64,000 bases of DNA from Secundilactobacillus mixtipabuli (GTDB lineage Bacteria > Bacillota > Bacilli > Lactobacillales > Lactobacillaceae), in the NCBI RefSeq assembly GCF_002217925.1, contig NZ_BCMF01000008.1, forward strand, positions 1-64,000. Direction: 5' to 3'. Both the position numbers and the translations under genes were made by a program. Position 1 is the first letter of the stretch; each line of letters begins with the position of its first letter. The notes beneath the pieces were generated by a model, which saw nothing but the letters and a program-made list of their open reading frames with translations, was not told the DNA's origin and did not search any database. Of the stretch, positions 1 to 9,628 are shown piece after piece.

Positions 1-40
1 AAAATTTAGAGTAAGAGTACTTTATACCTTGCACATCAAA

Positions 41-76
41 ACTAAAAAAGTCCTAATCACAAAATAGTGATTAGAA
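41..76 (-). terminator. second terminator-like hairpin downstream of glmS
   Basis: An 8-bp perfect stem (53-60 with 67-74) has a 6-nt loop. On the minus strand it is followed by a run of six T. It lies about 50 bases beyond the first glmS terminator and no gene is visible between them, so it is either a back-up terminator or the end of a small transcript. Apart from this hairpin I see nothing in 1-120. Confidence 0.5.
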
Positions 77-124
77 CTAATTTAAGAAATTTACCAACAA
101 CAGTTGTCAAAGAGCCATAATTTG

Positions 125-173
125 AACCCAAAAAGGGCATCATCCGCGATTACTGATGATGCCCTTTTGGGTT
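125..173 (-). terminator. glmS intrinsic terminator
   Basis: Long inverted repeat with core GGGCATCATC / GATGATGCCC, flanked by A-rich and T-rich arms, 12 bases after the glmS stop. The T-run lies on the minus-strand exit side. Confidence 0.85.
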
Positions 174-184
174 ATTTAATTCAA

Positions 185-2002
185 TTATTCAACCGTAACG
201 CTCTTAGCTAAATTACGAGGCTTATCAACATCTAAGCCCTTATTAAGACTAGTATAATAAGCAATCAGTTGAGTTGGCACAACACTTAACAGCGGTGTCA
301 TGAGCTCATCAACGTCTGGCAAAATAATGTCATCGCCAGGCTTAGCTAAACTCTCAGAAACGATTGTCAGGATATGAGCACCCCGGGCCATCGTTTCCTG
401 CAAGTTTGAACGGGTCAAACCAGCTGTTTTTTCCTGAGTAATCAAGCCAATAACTGGTGTCCCCTTTTCAATCAGTGCAATGGTTCCGTGTTTCAGTTCA
501 CCAGACGCAAACCCTTCAGCCTGTACATAGGAAATTTCCTTCAGCTTCAAAGCGGCTTCGAGTGAAACGCTCCAGTCAATCCCACGGCCGATGTAAAAGG
601 CGTTTGGTGTGTTTAAGAATGATGACTTTGCTAAGTCTTCAATTTTCTTCTTTTCGTCAACAATGGCTTGAATGCCAGTGGCAACTAACCCTAATTGATG
701 ACGCACATCAAACCGCTGTGCCACGATTTGATTATCTGCTTCTCCCAACGCCTTAGCTAAGATGGCTTCAATGGCGATTTGTGCTGTATAGGCCTTAGTA
801 GAGGCTACGGCAATTTCGGGACCGGCATGCAGTAACAAGGTGTAAGTTGCTTCACGTGACAAGGTCGAGTTCTGTACGTTAGTGATGGTTAAGCTCTCAT
901 AACCACCCGCATTGACGTTGACCAGCACTTCGCGTGAATCAGCCGTTTCACCACTTTGTGAGAGGAAGATAAAGAACGGCTTCTTGGACAAAATTGGCTG
1001 CTCATAGGCAAATTCTGACGAAATATGCACTTCTGTTGGTGTCTGCGTCATGTTTTCAAATAGCCGCTTACCGACCAGCCCAGCGTGATAACTTGTACCA
1101 GCACCTACGATATAGATTCGATCGGCTTGTTTCATAGAGTTCAATAACTTGTCACTGATGACAGGTTCGCCGGTTTCGGAAAGGTAGACTTGAGCAAGCC
1201 GGCGCATAACGTTTGGCTGCTCGTCAATTTCCTTCAGCATATAGAAGGGATAGGTCCCCTTATCCGTTTCATTTGCATCCATATCGACATGGAAAGTCTT
1301 TCGTTCAACTGGTTCGCCGTTTTGGTTTTCAATTTTAACTTCGTTAGGCTTAATGGTAACAACCTCACCATCCATTAATTCCAAGAAGTCGTGTGTCTCA
1401 CGTAACATTGCTAAGGCGTCAGAACAAACCACGTTAAAACCATCACCAACACCAATTAACAATGGACTCTTGTTTTTAGCAACGTACAACGTCTCTGGAT
1501 CTTCACGATCCATCAGCAGAAACGCGTATGAAGAGCCCTTCAGTAAGCTCAGTGCTTTAACAAAGGCATCATGTGCATTCAAGCCTTTATCGACGGCTAA
1601 TTTATCAACCAGCTGAACCATGACTTCTGTATCGGTTTGACTTGTAAATGGCACATCACTCAAATAATCACTCTTAAGTTCTTGGAAGTTATCAATGACA
1701 CCGTTATGAACCAGGTAGAACCGATTGTCTTGAGAAACCTGTGGATGTGCGTTAGCAACGCTCACAACACCATGAGTAGCCCAGCGCGTATGACCAATAC
1801 CAGTTGAACCGTGAACATCAGGACCCACTTCACGACGTAAGTCAGCGATCCGGCCCTTTTCTTTCACGAGATAATCTTGACCATTTTGGTCGTTTACATA
1901 AATACCAGCTGAATCGTAACCACGATATTCAAGCTTTTGTAGACCATCAAGTAAGATTTTTACTGCATTATCACTGCCTGTAACACCGACAATTCCACAC
2001 AT
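185..2002 (-). CDS. glmS: glutamine--fructose-6-phosphate aminotransferase (isomerizing)
   Basis: Converts fructose-6-phosphate and glutamine to glucosamine-6-phosphate, the first step of UDP-GlcNAc synthesis for peptidoglycan and teichoic acid. The 605-aa length is normal. It opens with MCGIVG, so Cys2 becomes the N-terminal nucleophile of the class II glutaminase domain (about 1-220). Two SIS sugar-isomerase domains follow (about 285-430 and 455-600), with SQSGETADS in the first, and it ends with the family's typical DKPRNLAKSVTVE. An AGAGGATG ribosome binding site precedes the ATG. It is transcribed alone, with its own promoter and terminator, downstream of glmM, which makes the next intermediate. 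I see no glmS ribozyme in the short leader. Confidence 0.97.
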   Translation of the reverse strand: MCGIVGVTGSDNAVKILLDGLQKLEYRGYDSAGIYVNDQNGQDYLVKEKGRIADLRREVGPDVHGSTGIGHTRWATHGVVSVANAHPQVSQDNRFYLVHNGVIDNFQELKSDYLSDVPFTSQTDTEVMVQLVDKLAVDKGLNAHDAFVKALSLLKGSSYAFLLMDREDPETLYVAKNKSPLLIGVGDGFNVVCSDALAMLRETHDFLELMDGEVVTIKPNEVKIENQNGEPVERKTFHVDMDANETDKGTYPFYMLKEIDEQPNVMRRLAQVYLSETGEPVISDKLLNSMKQADRIYIVGAGTSYHAGLVGKRLFENMTQTPTEVHISSEFAYEQPILSKKPFFIFLSQSGETADSREVLVNVNAGGYESLTITNVQNSTLSREATYTLLLHAGPEIAVASTKAYTAQIAIEAILAKALGEADNQIVAQRFDVRHQLGLVATGIQAIVDEKKKIEDLAKSSFLNTPNAFYIGRGIDWSVSLEAALKLKEISYVQAEGFASGELKHGTIALIEKGTPVIGLITQEKTAGLTRSNLQETMARGAHILTIVSESLAKPGDDIILPDVDELMTPLLSVVPTQLIAYYTSLNKGLDVDKPRNLAKSVTVE

Positions 2003-2080
2003 AAGATTTCATCCTCTAATTTTCATGATATTTTAATTGGTATAGACTCAATAATATTCAATGTATCTATAGACATGTAT

Positions 2081-2109
2081 ACTTTACAGTCTTTTAAATT
2101 CATTGTCAA
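2081..2109 (-). promoter_or_regulatory. putative glmS promoter
   Basis: Perfect -35 TTGACA (2109-2104), 17-bp spacer, and -10 TAAAGT (4 of 6). The leader to the glmS start is roughly 70 bases, too short for a glmS ribozyme. Confidence 0.6.
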
Positions 2110-2164
2110 TAATAACGTAAAAAGTGGTATAGATTGAAAATGCGCGTTATTTAAGCGAATTGCA

Positions 2165-2207
2165 AAGAAAACGGTTTTCAAACACAATTGTTTGAAAACC
2201 GTCTTTT
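2165..2207 (-). terminator. terminator of the cdaA-cdaR-glmM operon
   Basis: Perfect 14-bp stem (2171-2184 with 2189-2202) with a 4-nt loop, followed by TTTTCTTTG on the minus strand, starting 17 bases after the glmM stop. Confidence 0.85.
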
Positions 2208-2219
2208 TGTTTCATAGAA

Positions 2220-3569
2220 CTACTCAATACCGACTTCACTTTTCACAACTTCGACGATTCGATTAACATAGCCATCCACAGCTTCTTGTGTCGGGGCTTC
2301 TGCCATAACACGTAATAGTGGTTCTGTCCCACTAGGACGGACTAATACTCGGCCGTCACCAGACATTTCTTTTTCAACTGTGTCAATAATACCTTTAATG
2401 GCTGGATTGTTTAATGCTGCTTTCTTATCAGCCACTTTTACGTTAACCAATTGTTGTGGGTAATCTTGAACATCGGCCGCTAATTCAGAAAGTTTCTTAC
2501 CGGTTTCCTTCATAATGTGAAGTAATTGCAAACTGGTCAACATACCATCACCAGTGGTATTAAAGTCCAGGAAGACAATGTGACCTGATTGTTCGCCACC
2601 AAGGTTGTAACCATTTGCAAGCATTTCTTCGACTACGTAACGGTCACCGACCTTAGTTTTCACACTGGTCATACCGTGTGCTTCCATCGCTTTATACATC
2701 CCAAGGTTACTCATCACGGTCGTCACAATCGTGTCTTTCTTAAGCCGGCCATGTTCTGACATGTATTTCCCACAAATATACATGATCTTGTCACCATTAA
2801 CGATGTTACCCGCTTCATCAACAGCGATGCAGCGATCACCGTCGCCATCAAACGCCAGACCAATGGAAACCCCTTTTTCAACCACAAACTTCTGCAGCTG
2901 TTCAGGATGCGTTGACCCAACCTGATCATTAATATTCAGGCCATTAGGGGTAGTCGCAATGGTATCAAACTCTGCGCCTAAATCCGCATAAAGTCTAGAA
3001 ATCAAGTTGCTAGTAGCACCGTTAGCTGAATCAACAGCAATGTGCATACCAGTTAAATCATCATCGATAGTCTGCTCCAAAAATTGAATGTACTTTTGGC
3101 TGCCTTCTTGATAATCTTCGACGGTACCTAATCCCTTAGCTGCAGGTCTTGGTAAGGTATCTTTTTGTTCAAGTAACTTTTCAATCTCATCTTCCAAACT
3201 ATCTGAGAGTTTATAACCGTCTGCCCCAAAGAACTTAATCCCATTATCTTCAACGGGATTGTGTGAAGCGGTCAGCATCACACCAGCATCCGCGCCTTGA
3301 GTACGAACAAGGTAGGCAACAGCCGGTGTCGTTATCACCCCTAAACGCAAAACTTCAATGCCGACTGACAACAGTCCAGCTACGATAGCTTCTTCCAACA
3401 TTTGACCCGAAATTCGAGTATCGCGGGCAACCAGCACTTGTGGCTGTTCACGCTCAGTTGCATGCTCAGTTAAGACATAACCGCCTGCTCGACCAAGTCG
3501 AAAAGCCAGTTCAGGGGTCAACTCCTGATTTGCAATACCACGTACACCATCAGTTCCAAAATACTTCAT
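2220..3569 (-). CDS. glmM: phosphoglucosamine mutase
   Basis: Interconverts glucosamine-6-phosphate and glucosamine-1-phosphate, the step after GlmS. The 449-aa length is typical. The phosphoserine loop TASHNP places the catalytic Ser at residue 102, the metal-binding DGDGDR is at 241-246, and the phosphate-binding RPSGTEP loop is near the C-terminus. It is the third gene of cdaA-cdaR-glmM. This order is conserved in Bacillota, where GlmM is known to bind and inhibit CdaA, linking cell-wall precursor supply to c-di-AMP. The gap to cdaR is only 26 bases, so co-transcription is very likely. Confidence 0.97.
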   Translation of the reverse strand: MKYFGTDGVRGIANQELTPELAFRLGRAGGYVLTEHATEREQPQVLVARDTRISGQMLEEAIVAGLLSVGIEVLRLGVITTPAVAYLVRTQGADAGVMLTASHNPVEDNGIKFFGADGYKLSDSLEDEIEKLLEQKDTLPRPAAKGLGTVEDYQEGSQKYIQFLEQTIDDDLTGMHIAVDSANGATSNLISRLYADLGAEFDTIATTPNGLNINDQVGSTHPEQLQKFVVEKGVSIGLAFDGDGDRCIAVDEAGNIVNGDKIMYICGKYMSEHGRLKKDTIVTTVMSNLGMYKAMEAHGMTSVKTKVGDRYVVEEMLANGYNLGGEQSGHIVFLDFNTTGDGMLTSLQLLHIMKETGKKLSELAADVQDYPQQLVNVKVADKKAALNNPAIKGIIDTVEKEMSGDGRVLVRPSGTEPLLRVMAEAPTQEAVDGYVNRIVEVVKSEVGIE

Positions 3570-3595
3570 GTTTAATTTTCCTCATTTCCAGAATA

Positions 3596-4570
3596 TCATT
3601 TAGATTCAGTGGTAATAGTCACTTTAACACTACCAGGTTCCGTTCCCGTCACCTTATTTGCCTCTGCATCTAAACTAATTGTTTTTGTTTTTTGATTTTT
3701 AACATCGCTAACATCGACATCAGCACTAAACTCAGAAATCGCTTTTAAGTCCGACGCAGAACCAAATACCTGGACGGTCTTGGTACTGCTTTGAAAACTA
3801 TATTCCTGATTACTATTAGCGTTCTTAGCCTTAAATTTCAACGGTACCTTTTTGGAGTTGCCTTTAGCAGTAATCGGTAAATTAACTTGCGTGGTAGCAG
3901 GCGTCAAAATGACGTTTACCGTTTGCCCATTCCGATCAAGTGCCTCGATGACTGCCTCGGTGTTAACGGACTTTTTAGTATCCTGAGCTAAGTTGAGCTG
4001 CGCGACCACTTTAGTGATCCGGTCAATCTCGCCTTCTGCACCAGTGGCTTTAACGTTAGTCACATCGCTCGTGGGACTGCCCGCAATGTAATTGGCTGCA
4101 ATTCGTGATTTATCATACTGAACGCTGACCGGGAAGGAAACCGTTTGACGAGGTTGAATGTTCACTTTAATACTTGCAGGACTGATCTGATAATTAATAT
4201 CTCGATTCAACCCATCCTGTTTTAACTTAACGGTATGCTCGCCAGCTTTAAGCCCCGTTAAATTAGCAAACACCCGAAAGTTTTGCGTGTTGGCTGTAGC
4301 AGTGACCAAAGCGGCCGGTCCCCGTAAGTGAACTTTCACCTTTTCTGGGTAACCCGTCACAAAATACTTATCAGAATCCACGTTCAATCGCAATTGAACC
4401 GAAACCGTCTTTTGTTCAGTAGCGGTCAAAGTTGTCGAATTCGTACCCGTTGTACTCCCAGTTTGCTGAGTTGACAGGCTTTTAGAACTATTGACATACA
4501 AAAACAAGCACACTGCTAAGAATAGAGAAATTAGCCGGTAAGTCCAACGACTATCAAATATTTTCTTCAT
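3596..4570 (-). CDS. cdaR: YbbR-domain regulator of diadenylate cyclase (CdaR)
   Basis: Membrane-anchored protein of 324 aa with one N-terminal membrane segment (about 12-28, LISLFLAVCLFLYV). The long extracytoplasmic part is rich in beta strands and looks like tandem YbbR domains, with several repeats of V..P..V.V.L.G pattern. CdaR proteins of this family modulate CdaA activity. The start overlaps the cdaA stop by one base (TAATG), so translation is probably coupled. The sequence shows no enzymatic motif, as expected. Confidence 0.92.
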   Translation of the reverse strand: MKKIFDSRWTYRLISLFLAVCLFLYVNSSKSLSTQQTGSTTGTNSTTLTATEQKTVSVQLRLNVDSDKYFVTGYPEKVKVHLRGPAALVTATANTQNFRVFANLTGLKAGEHTVKLKQDGLNRDINYQISPASIKVNIQPRQTVSFPVSVQYDKSRIAANYIAGSPTSDVTNVKATGAEGEIDRITKVVAQLNLAQDTKKSVNTEAVIEALDRNGQTVNVILTPATTQVNLPITAKGNSKKVPLKFKAKNANSNQEYSFQSSTKTVQVFGSASDLKAISEFSADVDVSDVKNQKTKTISLDAEANKVTGTEPGSVKVTITTESK

Positions 4571-5421
4571 TACCGATTACCTCCTCTAAAGAACTGGATA
4601 ATGGCATCAATTAACCAGTTCAGCGGATTTTTCGGTTGTTCAGGTTCTTGATCCTTGATTAATTCGTTGTTTAAGAACTTCAAATAATCGTTTTGATCCA
4701 TGTTACGAAGCAGTTCGTTGTTCTGGGTAATCGAAACTTCACCCGTTTCCTCAGAAATAACGATGGTCAACGCATCCGTTACTTCGGAAATACCAACCGC
4801 AGCACGGTGCCGGGTACCTAATTCTTTAGGAATTAAATTACTATCTGACAGTGGCAAATAGGCCGCAGCCACAGCCACCTTATTATCCCGAATAATCACA
4901 GCACCATCATGCAATGGGGTATTTGGAATAAAGATGTTGATCAGTAATTCACCCGTCACCTTTGCATCTAGTTCAATTCCTGTTTCGATATAGTCTTCCA
5001 GTCCCGTATCCATTTGAATCGTCATCAACGCACCAATTCGGCGTTTAGACATGTACTGAATGGCTTTATCCAGAGCAGCAATCATCTGTTTCTCTGCTTC
5101 ATTCACCTGCCGATTACGGACAAACACCGATCCTCGACCGAGGTGTTCCAACCCGCGTCGAATCTCTGGTTGGAAAATAATAATCATGGCAATGACACCC
5201 CAGTTGATCACTTGGTCCATTAACCATGAAACCGTCTCAAAGCCAACGTATACCGCGATGATCTTGACTAAAACAATCACGATGATACCACGTAAAAGTT
5301 GAACGGCTTTGGTTCCTCGCAGCAGCATAATCAGTTCGTAAAAAACAAACCAGACGACGAGAATATCGAGGAGGTTTACGATGTTATGCCACGTCAAAAA
5401 GCTACTCCAATCAAGATTCAT
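4570..5421 (-). CDS. cdaA: diadenylate cyclase, c-di-AMP synthase
   Basis: Makes c-di-AMP from two ATP at the membrane; in Bacillota this signal controls potassium and osmolyte uptake and wall homeostasis. The chosen ATG at 5421 gives MNLDWSS and 283 aa. An upstream in-frame TTG at 5439 falls on the ribosome binding site GGAGGG itself, so it cannot be the start. Three membrane segments (about 15-34, 40-60, 65-83) precede the DAC domain, with the signature DGA at 172-174 and RHR at 204-206. First gene of cdaA-cdaR-glmM, with an extended -10 promoter upstream. Confidence 0.96.
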   Translation of the reverse strand: MNLDWSSFLTWHNIVNLLDILVVWFVFYELIMLLRGTKAVQLLRGIIVIVLVKIIAVYVGFETVSWLMDQVINWGVIAMIIIFQPEIRRGLEHLGRGSVFVRNRQVNEAEKQMIAALDKAIQYMSKRRIGALMTIQMDTGLEDYIETGIELDAKVTGELLINIFIPNTPLHDGAVIIRDNKVAVAAAYLPLSDSNLIPKELGTRHRAAVGISEVTDALTIVISEETGEVSITQNNELLRNMDQNDYLKFLNNELIKDQEPEQPKNPLNWLIDAIIQFFRGGNR

Positions 5422-5456
5422 TTGATTATTTCCCTCCAAAAATCTATTCAGATAAC

Positions 5457-5465
5457 ATTATAGCA
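5457..5465 (-). promoter_or_regulatory. extended -10 promoter of cdaA operon
   Basis: A perfect TATAAT (5462-5457) preceded by TG at the extended -10 position (TGCTATAAT). The -35 region is poor, as is usual for extended -10 promoters. It lies about 36 bases before the cdaA ATG. Confidence 0.6.
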
Positions 5466-5559
5466 CGCCACTCCCGATTTTTTGGCTTCCCCGTCACATT
5501 TATAGGGGGTATTCAAATAGAAAAGCAAAATTTTGGTAAACCCTTTGAAAAATCATGCG

Positions 5560-5592
5560 ACTACTCAAGTAATCTGTTATTATTTGAGTAGT
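5560..5592. promoter_or_regulatory. 33-bp near-perfect inverted repeat upstream of the DUF1361 gene
   Basis: Two 14-base arms (5560-5573 and 5579-5592; outer part ACTACTCAA / TTGAGTAGT) pair with a single G/T mismatch around a 5-base loop. It ends 26 bases before the gene at 5619, in the promoter or leader position. It has no T-run on either side, so it is more likely an operator or leader hairpin than a terminator. Confidence 0.5.
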
Positions 5593-5618
5593 GATATTTT
5601 GAACAGGGAGATGATCTC

Positions 5619-6335
5619 TTGGCGGGTCACGCACGCTGGCAAATCCGGATTTTCGTAGTGCTGTGGCTGTTATTTTTGTGGCAGTTCGCGCATGAGCCTT
5701 TTACATTTTTAATTTTAAATACTTTTTTGGGTTATCTACCCATCGAAATTAGTTTTCATCTGAACAAGGAACGCCCCAAAAGTGGGCTCGTGTTTTGGCT
5801 AATCGTTCTTTTATGGCTAGTCTTTTATCCTAATGCACCCTACCTGCTGACGGACCTGTTCCATCTTTCACTGCTTGATCCGTATGGTGCTAATGGGCTG
5901 TTGATATTGAACCTGCACGTCTGGATCTACTTTACCTACTTACTGATCAGCGTTTTATTCTGCGTTATTCTTGGCTTCTGGAGCTTGAATTACGTTGCTG
6001 GCATCATCACCCAGCGCTATTTGAAGGGTAACTCCTGGTTACAGACCGTTCTTGTCTTATTGCTCACTTTTCTATCATCCGTGGGCATTTATGTCGGCCG
6101 CTTTATGCGGATTCATACGGTTTACCTCTTCATTTCTCCAGAACTGATCTCAGAGCGCCTGTTACATATGTGGACGCCTACGATGCTGATGTTTGTTGGT
6201 CTAATGACCTTGATTCAGCTGATTGCCTACTGGTTAGTCTACTTGGCTTACCATAGCCAAATGGCAAATGAACAGGTCAATAACTCTATTCAACCAGTCA
6301 AAGACGACTCCGATCATCATGATCAGCAAAACTAA
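5619..6335 (+). CDS. DUF1361 family integral membrane protein
   Basis: A 238-aa, strongly hydrophobic protein with about six or seven membrane segments. The conserved DUF1361 stretch NAPYLLTDLFHL is visible in the middle, and the segment after NTFLGYLP also matches the family. The function of DUF1361 proteins is not established. The start is TTG, placed by GGGAG eight bases upstream. It is monocistronic, divergent from cdaA, and convergent with the antiporter gene, with a shared terminator. The inverted repeat just upstream may control it. The charged C-terminal tail (KDDSDHHDQQN) is probably cytoplasmic. Confidence 0.75.
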   Translation: MAGHARWQIRIFVVLWLLFLWQFAHEPFTFLILNTFLGYLPIEISFHLNKERPKSGLVFWLIVLLWLVFYPNAPYLLTDLFHLSLLDPYGANGLLILNLHVWIYFTYLLISVLFCVILGFWSLNYVAGIITQRYLKGNSWLQTVLVLLLTFLSSVGIYVGRFMRIHTVYLFISPELISERLLHMWTPTMLMFVGLMTLIQLIAYWLVYLAYHSQMANEQVNNSIQPVKDDSDHHDQQN

Positions 6336-6346
6336 CTTTAATTCGT

Positions 6347-6393
6347 AAAAAGATGCTGCTAACAGTTAATCGACTGTTAGCAGCATCTTTTTT
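6347..6393. terminator. bidirectional terminator
   Basis: Perfect 16-bp stem (6351-6366 with 6373-6388) flanked by A-run and T-run, between two convergent genes, so it can serve both. Confidence 0.9.
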
Positions 6394-6414
6394 AAATAAA
6401 GTCATCAATTAAAC

Positions 6415-8523
6415 TTAATCAACTTCATCGCTGGCAGCCATCATTAATACATTTTCCGAATAGTTAATGTATTGCCGTAACCGCCCAGACATTTGCCAAG
6501 TGATGTTACCAGACTCCAGTAATGACTGAACCCCCGTTCGTTCAGCACCAATTGCAATCACTCGAAGTTGATTGAGCTGCTTAGCGTAAACAGCTCGTGA
6601 AACGCGTTGGTCTTTTCGCGCGCGCTCGATTCGATTACGATAGAAGACAACTAAGTGATAAATCGCTTGTTTATCCAACGACTGAGGATCCACCTCGTCA
6701 TTCGCCAGATATTTAGATAATGCTTTGATTGCTGACTTAGCACTTTCACGGTCAATGAGTTCCCATTCATTATCAGAAAACTTATCCTGTGAGCGATGAA
6801 TGGCCGTTTTAATCCAGTGAATCGTCCGATGAAATGTAGCGGACCAGCTTCGGACAAGTACAAAATTCAAATGGTTATTAGGGTGATTGACCCGCTGCAA
6901 AGTGCGACTAACCGCTCGGCTCGCAGATTGATAGGCCTGCGACGAAATCTGTTGATGAGCATACAATCGGTCTAAAGCAGATTGCTCACCCTTTAAACCA
7001 ATGTGCCGCAAAACGATTTCATCATTCATCACCTGCTGACGTTCGGCGTCATCTCGCGTCGTCAGTTCTAGCCGTCGGATAATAAATTGATAATCAAGGA
7101 TCAAATCATAAGCTGCCCGCTGATTTTCAATTCGCCGGTGTTCTTCGATAGCATTGATTGCCAAACGCATAATGTAGATTCGAGCCTCAGCCTCGCTCAT
7201 TAAATGACGCTGATCTTGCTGTTCATCATCAGTATCGTCATCCAGCGCCTCATCCGTTTCATCACTAAAACTAGCACGGGTAAGCAAAGGGACGGGATTA
7301 TCGGGCGCAACCAACGGTAAAGTGACGACTGCCGCCACTAAACTGATGATAATGACTCCTGCAGCAACAAACAAAACCAATGACCGCTGCGGAAAGGCCT
7401 GCCCGGACGCCGTCAATAATGGCAGCGAAAGGACACCCGCCATGGTGACTGCTCCCCGAACACCAGATAAACCCGCTAACAAGGCAACCCGAAAACTGGG
7501 TCTTCTTGGTTTGCTGATTCCTTGATAAAGATAGATCCAGACGATCCTAATCAGTAACAAAATCACCCAGGCGCCAAAGGAATAGGCAACTGCCTGAAAG
7601 GTATTGAAGTGAACATCGTGAATAATTTTGGACGTTGCAATCGGTAACTCATCGCCCAAAATAAGGAACACGATCCCATTGAGTAGGTAAACAATAATGT
7701 CCCACGTTTTTTCACTGACGAGTTTTAATTCCGGTAAATCTTCAACTAAACGGCTCTCCTGAGCATGAGAAACTGCACCCGCGGTAACCACTGCAATCAC
7801 CCCGGAAGCATGGAACGCTTCTTCAGCAATGACGTAAATCACAAATGGGGTCATAATCTGCAAAACCGTGTTAAACACAACATCGTTAATGCCCTGCCGC
7901 CTCAAAAAATCACGAATAAACTCGATCAGCCACATGAGGACAAATCCGGCTAGTAAGCCAACAACACTAATATAGAGAAAGTCGCCAACAGCATGGGTAA
8001 ACGAAAAAACACCCGTAACAGTTGCTGCCACAGCGTATTTGAAGGCAATCAAACCGGACGCATCATTGATTAAACTTTCGCCACTGACCAAGTGCAAAAT
8101 CCGATCTGGTAATTTCACTCGTTTAGAAATCGACTGTACAGCGACCGGATCCGTTGGTGATAAAATAGCGGCTAACGCAAAACTCACCGTCAATGATAAC
8201 CTGGGAATCATCAAGTAAATCAGATACCCGCCAACAATCGTGGTTAAAAATACCAGCAAAATGGAATTTGCAAAGATTGGCCCACGTAACTGCCAAAGTT
8301 CCCGCTTAGGAAACCGCCGACCATCATTGAACAATAACGGCGCAATAAACAGCAGTAAAAACCAATCGGTGTCCAGTGGGATTTTCATTTCCCAAAATAA
8401 CGCGATCACTAGCCCCAATGCGATCTGAATTAAACTAACCGGAATAAAAGTTAGGTAGTGGCTGATGACGTTTGAAATTAAAACTAAGACCACTAATAAT
8501 ATAACTGCTTCAACTATCAGCAA
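6415..8523 (-). CDS. CPA1-family Na+(K+)/H+ antiporter
   Basis: A 702-aa membrane antiporter. The N-terminal half (about 1-405) has around 12 membrane segments with the CPA1 signatures LSPTDPVAV and GESLINDASG, whose acidic residues form the ion site. The C-terminal 300 residues are hydrophilic and highly charged, with an acidic patch (DETDEALDDDTDDE) followed by helical sequence, probably a cytoplasmic regulatory domain. Expected role: exchange of monovalent cations for protons in pH and salt homeostasis; the ion cannot be told from sequence. The TTG start has GGGAG eight bases upstream. It follows murB by 17 bases, so it is probably co-transcribed with it. Confidence 0.88.
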   Translation of the reverse strand: MLIVEAVILLVVLVLISNVISHYLTFIPVSLIQIALGLVIALFWEMKIPLDTDWFLLLFIAPLLFNDGRRFPKRELWQLRGPIFANSILLVFLTTIVGGYLIYLMIPRLSLTVSFALAAILSPTDPVAVQSISKRVKLPDRILHLVSGESLINDASGLIAFKYAVAATVTGVFSFTHAVGDFLYISVVGLLAGFVLMWLIEFIRDFLRRQGINDVVFNTVLQIMTPFVIYVIAEEAFHASGVIAVVTAGAVSHAQESRLVEDLPELKLVSEKTWDIIVYLLNGIVFLILGDELPIATSKIIHDVHFNTFQAVAYSFGAWVILLLIRIVWIYLYQGISKPRRPSFRVALLAGLSGVRGAVTMAGVLSLPLLTASGQAFPQRSLVLFVAAGVIIISLVAAVVTLPLVAPDNPVPLLTRASFSDETDEALDDDTDDEQQDQRHLMSEAEARIYIMRLAINAIEEHRRIENQRAAYDLILDYQFIIRRLELTTRDDAERQQVMNDEIVLRHIGLKGEQSALDRLYAHQQISSQAYQSASRAVSRTLQRVNHPNNHLNFVLVRSWSATFHRTIHWIKTAIHRSQDKFSDNEWELIDRESAKSAIKALSKYLANDEVDPQSLDKQAIYHLVVFYRNRIERARKDQRVSRAVYAKQLNQLRVIAIGAERTGVQSLLESGNITWQMSGRLRQYINYSENVLMMAASDEVD

Positions 8524-8540
8524 CTAGATAACTCCCTTCG

Positions 8541-9449
8541 TTAATCAGAAGCGGGCTCTTCACCAATGATCCGAACTTCGGTTTCTAAATGAACACCCGC
8601 TTTAGCTAAAACCGTCTCCTGAACGTGGTGAATCACCGCCAAATAATCCGACGCCGTGGCATGGTCAACGTTCACAATAAAGCCAGCATGCTTAGTTGAA
8701 ACCTGCGCGCCACCAAATTGATAACCTTGAAGCCCAGCATCGTGGATCAGTTTCCCAGCAAAATAACCTGTAGGCCGTTTGAAGACACTGCCACATGATG
8801 GCAGCTCTAACGGCTGTTTTGCAGCTCTTCGGGCGTTTAGATCGTCCATCTTAGCCTGAATCTTCACAGGATCTCCCGGTTGTAAGTTGAAGGTCGCTGT
8901 AATCACAATATCGCCTTCGTCTTGAACCCGGCTGTGGCGGTACCCAAAGTCCAGATTATCGCGGTGAATCGTCTTCAGTTCCGCATCAGGTGTTAACACT
9001 GTTACCTCATTGGCGACCATACTGATTTCACCGCCATAGGCACCCGCATTCATAAAGATGGCCCCACCGACGCTGCCAGGAATGCCAGCTGCAAACTCTA
9101 GACCACTTAAACTGGCCCGCTGTGCAACTTTTGTGACTTCAATCAAAGAGGCGCCTGCCTCAGCAGTGATTGTATGATCCTTGACTTCAACGTGAGCCAT
9201 ATCGGTTAAAATCATGACTAAGCCACGAATGCCGCCATCTTTAACAATCAAATTACTAGCATTACCGATGACGGTGACGGGTAAGTTTTGTTCGTTAGCG
9301 TAGCGTACTAAACTCTGAACCTCACCAAGGCTTTGTGGAAAAGCCAAAAAATCTGCCTTTCCGCCTGTTTTAGTATTCGTATACTTTGAAAGTGGTTCGT
9401 TTTGCATCAACTTCACCTTTGGAAAAGTTGCAATGATGTCTACCGTCAT
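8541..9449 (-). CDS. murB: UDP-N-acetylenolpyruvoylglucosamine reductase
   Basis: FAD enzyme that reduces UDP-GlcNAc-enolpyruvate to UDP-MurNAc with NADPH in the cytoplasm. The ATG at 9449 (302 aa) is preferred over an in-frame TTG 24 bases upstream, because the ribosome binding site AAAGGA sits between them. FAD-binding motifs are IGNASNLIV (61-69) and AGIPGSVGG (121-129). The catalytic Ser is at 221 in CGSVFKRP, and the C-terminal [10 protein letters not shown] holds the catalytic Glu. The lack of the extra loop of type I MurB makes this the type II form usual in Gram-positives. Confidence 0.96.
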   Translation of the reverse strand: MTVDIIATFPKVKLMQNEPLSKYTNTKTGGKADFLAFPQSLGEVQSLVRYANEQNLPVTVIGNASNLIVKDGGIRGLVMILTDMAHVEVKDHTITAEAGASLIEVTKVAQRASLSGLEFAAGIPGSVGGAIFMNAGAYGGEISMVANEVTVLTPDAELKTIHRDNLDFGYRHSRVQDEGDIVITATFNLQPGDPVKIQAKMDDLNARRAAKQPLELPSCGSVFKRPTGYFAGKLIHDAGLQGYQFGGAQVSTKHAGFIVNVDHATASDYLAVIHHVQETVLAKAGVHLETEVRIIGEEPASD

Positions 9450-9498
9450 GATTAAGTTCCTTTCACTAATCAAATATTTCGTAAGATTGCATACTCAT

Positions 9499-9526
9499 AT
9501 AATACCATGACTGCAGACCCAAGCAA
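9499..9526 (-). promoter_or_regulatory. putative murB promoter
   Basis: -35 TTGCTT (9526-9521), 16-bp spacer, -10 TATTAT (9504-9499). Located 50 bases before the murB start. Confidence 0.45.
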
Positions 9527-9628
9527 AAGGTTAACCGAAGAGGCGCATTCTTAGAATTTGATGCCTTGGCCCACTTAAAAATGATAAACTAAGGGTGAAT
9601 CATTTCATCAAGAAAGGATGTTTCTGTC

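Noticed and set aside
2003-2170. glmS ribozyme upstream of glmS
   Set aside because: A promoter with TTGACA lies about 100 bases before the start, and I see none of the ribozyme core sequence; the leader is too short.
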